From NCBI RefSeq assembly GCF_000255705.1, contig NZ_JH636445.1, positions 202,635-236,034 of the forward strand: 33,400 nucleotides of DNA. Reading direction: 5' to 3'. A model generated the notes under the pieces. It ran no database searches. It saw nothing but the letters and a program-made list of their open reading frames with translations, and was not told the DNA's origin. This document shows positions 32,001 through 33,400 of the stretch, piece by piece. The translations under genes were made by a program, and so were the position numbers. The DNA is from Zavarzinella formosa DSM 19928 (GTDB taxonomy: Bacteria > Planctomycetota > Planctomycetia > Gemmatales > Gemmataceae). Numbering within the stretch: position 1 is the first letter of the stretch; each line of letters starts with the position of its first letter.

Positions 32001-33400
32001 GGCAGCGGAACAGCCCTGACAGATTTTGACACGTCATCAATCGCGGTCGCCCCCGTCGATGACGCCCCGACGATCAATGATGTCACTCTTGGTTACAACT
32101 CATTGATGGTCAACGGAGCGACGGTTGGCACGGTGCCCACCGTTGAAGTGGACGGCGATTCGTTGACTTACGCCATTGTTTCCGGAAACGATAATGGTGC
32201 GTTTGCCATCGACAACAACGGAAAGGTCACCGTGGCGAATGCCACTGCCCTGACAGGGGCGACGTTCGCGCTGACGATCACTGCGACGGATAACACCGTC
32301 AGCCAGCTTTCGGATTCGGCGACAGTGACCATCGTTCCGAACGAAGTCCCGACGGTCACTGGCGGCGGCTTGCCTGATGTCAACAAAACCGAGAACGACC
32401 CGGCGTTTGACATTGATCTCTCGCCTTATTTCAATGACGCGGAAACCCCGGACGCCGATCTTGTCTTCACCGTGACGGGGAACATCCCGTCGGGAATTGT
32501 GACGACGAGCATCGCCGGAACGACGTTGACCGTCACTCCGCTGGCCCATCAGAACGGCACGGTCAGCATCACTGTCCGGGCTGCCGACAACATCGGCCAG
32601 TTCGTCGAGGAAACGTTCAATGTGATGATTGCCGCAGTGAACGACCCGCCGACGAACAATGTCCCCGGATCGCAAACCATCGACGAGGACACACCGCTCA
32701 CCTTGTCCGGGACAAATGCCATCTCAGTGACCGATATCGACGCTGGTTCCGGGAATGTCACGGTCACGCTCACGGCGTTGAACGGGACGGTTTCCGTCGG
32801 CGGTCCGGCCTCCATCACAAACAATGCCTCGGCCTTGGTGATCGTGTCCGGCACAATCGCGGACATCAATACCACGCTCAACGGATTGGTCTTCACCCCG
32901 ACACACGACTTCAACGGGGCCGCTTCGATCCAAGTGGTGACCAACGACAACGGGAACACCGGTTCGGGAATCTCCCTGCCAGTGATGGACACCGTGAACA
33001 TCACGGTCAATCCGGTGAACGACGCCCCGACGCTGGATGACATCACGAATCCGGCGGCCATCGACGAGGACTCGGGCGAACAAACGGTCACGCTCACGGG
33101 CATCACGACCGGACCCGCCAACGAGTCCGACCAGACGATCATCTCCATCACCGCGACCTCCGGCAACACCCCCCTGATCTCCTCGGTCACCGTCATCGGC
33201 AACGACCTGAAGTACACGCCGGTGCCCAATGCCAATGGAACCGCCGTCATCACCGTCCGGGTCGAGGACGACGGCGGTGGAACCACGAACTTTGTCGAGA
33301 AGACATTCACCGTCACCGTCAACCCCGTCAACGACCCGCCGACGCTGGACGACATCACGAATCCGGCGGCCATCGACGAGGACTCGGGCGAACAAACGGT
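26031..33400 (+). CDS. Giant repeat-rich surface protein, adhesin-like (partial, C-terminus outside window)
   Basis: The frame is open for 2456 codons from an ATG at 26031 (GGAG 11 nt upstream) to the window edge. The N-terminus has an Arg-rich stretch and the motif IENLEAREVPAD (27-38), seen in planctomycete exported giants, instead of an ordinary signal peptide. Two large homologous beta-rich modules follow (about 26130-28390 and 28391-31262). Both end in GGDGNDV, and the second contains an autotransporter-associated beta-strand-type repeat (GTGNLTLTANNLHTLGTIVS, GTLTVGNTTG). From 31263 on come cadherin-like repeats of ~90-135 residues joined by VNDAP/VNDPP linkers, with TEDTPV or DEDSGE near each start. 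Composition is Thr/Gly/Asn/Ala-rich with hardly any Cys. Adhesion, matrix or cell-surface roles are inferred. Confidence 0.88.
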   Translation, partial: MRPIQWLSRLTSDNARRSNPSRTVLRIENLEAREVPADISFALGVLTFTAGTGINNNTSVTISGSNFVFNDTAETITSSATGASGSGTNTVTIPTTNVTGITLNLGTGADVIPAAGVVIPGVPLILGNTGTSLTVSGPITTNAGSMSITATNTITLGADLNTTTGNLSISSANAVALGANVTTTTGTISIAANTDGAGTQGISQTAGLITTTNTTATAATITANTAGGGTGSITVDNFSVGAAAGGKLTINSNGGSIVYAGTTALTTSQQGLASGGSAPSTARILKAHDFAMSSLATGTGGVGTSARPIQTALFASGTASLTAGSGGAYMVQWPTAGSITMTLSGASATGASDVRVVSGNATGSNLTISGNVTAATGNIYLAADDNLVDNAATIGGAGFSGTVWMQANRDASTAGQPITMSATSSIVTSNKTNVVTGTRTPTTQAVYMDISGDATGPSLVTLGNITTGDGGRIVVNSIPNGIVAEAGKISMAGTSNVLNAGPTGTVDLKAGISIATLADTIGASATPIKVAGGNVIINNNFGNTYVSGTASTTYTATVTNLIAGQTAAPITNLASAGTLTVVGPITSVNSGAVSLTGTGGVVINAALGDANTGNLTINAGSNPATLNTSLTLSPTQALSVTAANGLEVSSTGVLTGTDATTSAGAVTVNSGGQITPAGTAAIGTLSTGNLKIASGGKLQMELNSSSSYDALNVNGTVDLTGSTLIANVTGSLSVGDALTLVNNDGADPVVGQFATGTIYSAANNARYQFTINYAGGDGNDVVATVSNIVQTSLLDVTADGMATLFSADGLNNNLSMTQDGVNYTITDTAGVITLSQGAISAGWTGDGTQTVTGPIAGLTGLTVNVATGSDTLNNFDAGALPLSILAFGTLDIAGLVKTTGALTVSGPSNITDTTGLGLLGSAALNLSASNGLGTPAQPLKTQAATITASAGTGGVSVAEADGAHLSVTTTGDLNATNTAGPLTIDSVSAANINVTSTGGDLIVPNAIGMTTGNVSLATVTSGVLNLGGTITTTTGNISLASADAVTLATNITTTGGNISIAGSNAVTLGANISSGAGTINIAANTDGAGTDSLSQTGGTITSTNTTTSAVTVTVNTAVGGTGDAVLDSTSVGVAATGGTLNVNSNGGNILYAGATALTTSQQGIVNGGSAPTRVITARDYRFTATGAGSIGTDARPMQVSNIGTDSGVTGVASNSLFSLNGGDGGVYLTKWNTIDLTLTGASATGTGNIRIVSANASGDNLYVTGNVGAVSGNIYLASDDDVGIQGTSMIGGPGFSGTVYIQGNRDRGNPQPLKMDSGTSIITSNTTNTSVPLTQFRTPTTQAVYLDISGDAGTPSVITLGNVSAGNGGRIVVNSSPNAYLATSPETEAGQILMAGSANVLDAGATGTIELIGRNTAATAADVIGTAASPVKVAGGNVIANTNLGNTYVTGLSATNVTSTTQINTDGATGQTGATTTTLATTAGVLTINGATNNVNGGPITLTGADGVVLAAQLGNSTAGAIAINGPLSGSGNIVLGTGGLTVTQNTDSTYDGVISGPRSATKAGTGNLTLTANNLHTLGTIVSAGTLTVGNTTGSATGTGPVTVADGALLSGTGFSTGALTDSGTVSPAGNAIGVLTTGSLSFGAAGTRTLAINLNGMNAGTDYDQLQVNGTVDLTGATLAVTTQTNFNPPVGTVLTILTNDGGDTVTPFTGLPQGGVITVGARKYGISYIGGDGNDVTLTAISGPPVNTVPGDQATNEDTDLVFSAATSNAVSVANDPEQSGNLRVTLTATQGDLSLPATSGLSFTVGDGTHDTTMTFTGSVADINTALDGLRFSSSQNPTGTATITIATDDQGAGGPTIQTDTDVVSVTVTAVNDAPVNILPPAFAATEDTPVVLAGISVTDVDSGSGNVQVTLSVPAGILNVKTDVTGGIASGDVTGNGTNSIVITGTTAAINATLADANGLTFTPALNANGSVSLTMLTNDLGNTGSGTALTDFDTSSIAVAPVDDAPTINDVTLGYNSLMVNGATVGTVPTVEVDGDSLTYAIVSGNDNGAFAIDNNGKVTVANATALTGATFALTITATDNTVSQLSDSATVTIVPNEVPTVTGGGLPDVNKTENDPAFDIDLSPYFNDAETPDADLVFTVTGNIPSGIVTTSIAGTTLTVTPLAHQNGTVSITVRAADNIGQFVEETFNVMIAAVNDPPTNNVPGSQTIDEDTPLTLSGTNAISVTDIDAGSGNVTVTLTALNGTVSVGGPASITNNASALVIVSGTIADINTTLNGLVFTPTHDFNGAASIQVVTNDNGNTGSGISLPVMDTVNITVNPVNDAPTLDDITNPAAIDEDSGEQTVTLTGITTGPANESDQTIISITATSGNTPLISSVTVIGNDLKYTPVPNANGTAVITVRVEDDGGGTTNFVEKTFTVTVNPVNDPPTLDDITNPAAIDEDSGEQT
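26130..31262 (+). repeat. Two large homologous modules in the giant protein
   Basis: Module 1 (about 26130-28390) and module 2 (about 28391-31262) align at protein level. Matches include SANAVALGANV with SNAVTLGANI, IAANTDGAGT in both, ALTTSQQG in both, GGAGFSGTVWMQANRD with GGPGFSGTVYIQGNRD, RTPTTQAVYMDISGDA with RTPTTQAVYLDISGDA, and GGRIVVNS and VKVAGGNVI or a close form in both. The offset between matching sites is 2673 nt near the start and 2874 nt at the end, because module 2 carries an extra beta-strand repeat. DNA identity is moderate, so the duplication is not very recent. Confidence 0.85.
31263..33400 (+). repeat. Cadherin-like repeat array in the giant protein
   Basis: Successive units begin near 31263, 31666, 32076, 32346, 32651, 33028 and 33340. 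Most start with a P-x-N/D turn and a [TD]EDT or DEDSGE segment and end in VTAVNDAP, VAPVDDAP, IAAVNDPP, VNPVNDAP or VNPVNDPP. The unit at 32076 is more like a classic cadherin repeat (DGDSLTYAIVSGNDNGAFAI). Acidic linker residues are consistent with calcium binding. The array continues beyond the window. Confidence 0.82.
33027..33400 (+). repeat. 312-nt near-identical tandem repeat at the window edge
   Basis: Bases 33027-33088 and 33339-33400 match over 62 nt with one difference (33038 T, 33350 C). The offset is 312 nt, i.e. a 104-residue unit. The second copy is cut by the window end, so copy number cannot be judged here. Confidence 0.85.

Noticed and set aside
26042-33395. Many minus-strand reading frames of 100-450 codons on the right side
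   Set aside because: All lie opposite one uninterrupted plus-strand frame with clear cadherin-like and adhesin features. The minus frames are Val/Ala/Pro-rich or Arg/Gly-rich shadows.

Overview
The window looks like chromosomal DNA of a planctomycete, most likely a member of the Gemmataceae or a close relative. The reasons are a translationally coupled pair of planctomycete-type genes (a DUF1587/1592/1588/1585 protein with two CxxCH haem motifs, followed by a Tat-exported DUF1552 protein), two exported proteins with an N-terminal L-E-x-L-E-x-R-x-x-P-A motif, and a giant repeat-rich surface protein. Most genes have GGAG-type ribosome binding sites. No tRNA, rRNA, CRISPR array, insertion sequence or phage gene was recognised. 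The assignment is inferred from gene content, not from a marker gene.

Left part (1-6394). The window opens inside a minus-strand gene for a soluble sensor protein made of tandem 92-residue HAMP units; its C-terminal end lies outside. A small plus-strand gene of unknown function (2335-2532) follows. Then comes a minus-strand series: a 70-residue acidic protein (6394-6182), an MsbA-like ABC exporter half-transporter (6073-4199), a 90-residue basic protein with a histone-like tail (4115-3843) and a Tat-exported Gfo/Idh/MocA oxidoreductase (3778-2597).

Central part (6743-15589). glgX and treY form a minus-strand operon with overlapping stop and start codons, pointing to alpha-glucan debranching and maltooligosyltrehalose formation. 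The usual third partner, treZ, is not in the window. Divergent from it run a secreted DUF4142 protein, a low-affinity-iron-permease-family protein, a secreted WD40 protein and a secreted protein of unknown function. A strong inverted repeat at 15554-15589 separates this set from the convergent genes beyond.

Right part (15661-33400). The DUF1592/DUF1552 pair runs on the minus strand. After a 666-base gap with short repeats comes a minus-strand secreted protein with an RTX-like N-terminal region and two HbpS/GlcG-type domains, transcribed divergently from a probable outer-membrane beta-barrel protein. The last 7.4 kb is one uninterrupted plus-strand reading frame that leaves the window. It consists of two large homologous beta-rich modules and then cadherin-like repeats, the last of which begins a 312-nt tandem repeat that is nearly identical at DNA level.

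No single new system is proven here. The best candidates for a closer look are the HbpS/GlcG protein with its divergent beta-barrel partner, the coupled DUF1592/DUF1552 pair with an enlarged central region, and the acidic small protein placed before the ABC exporter.
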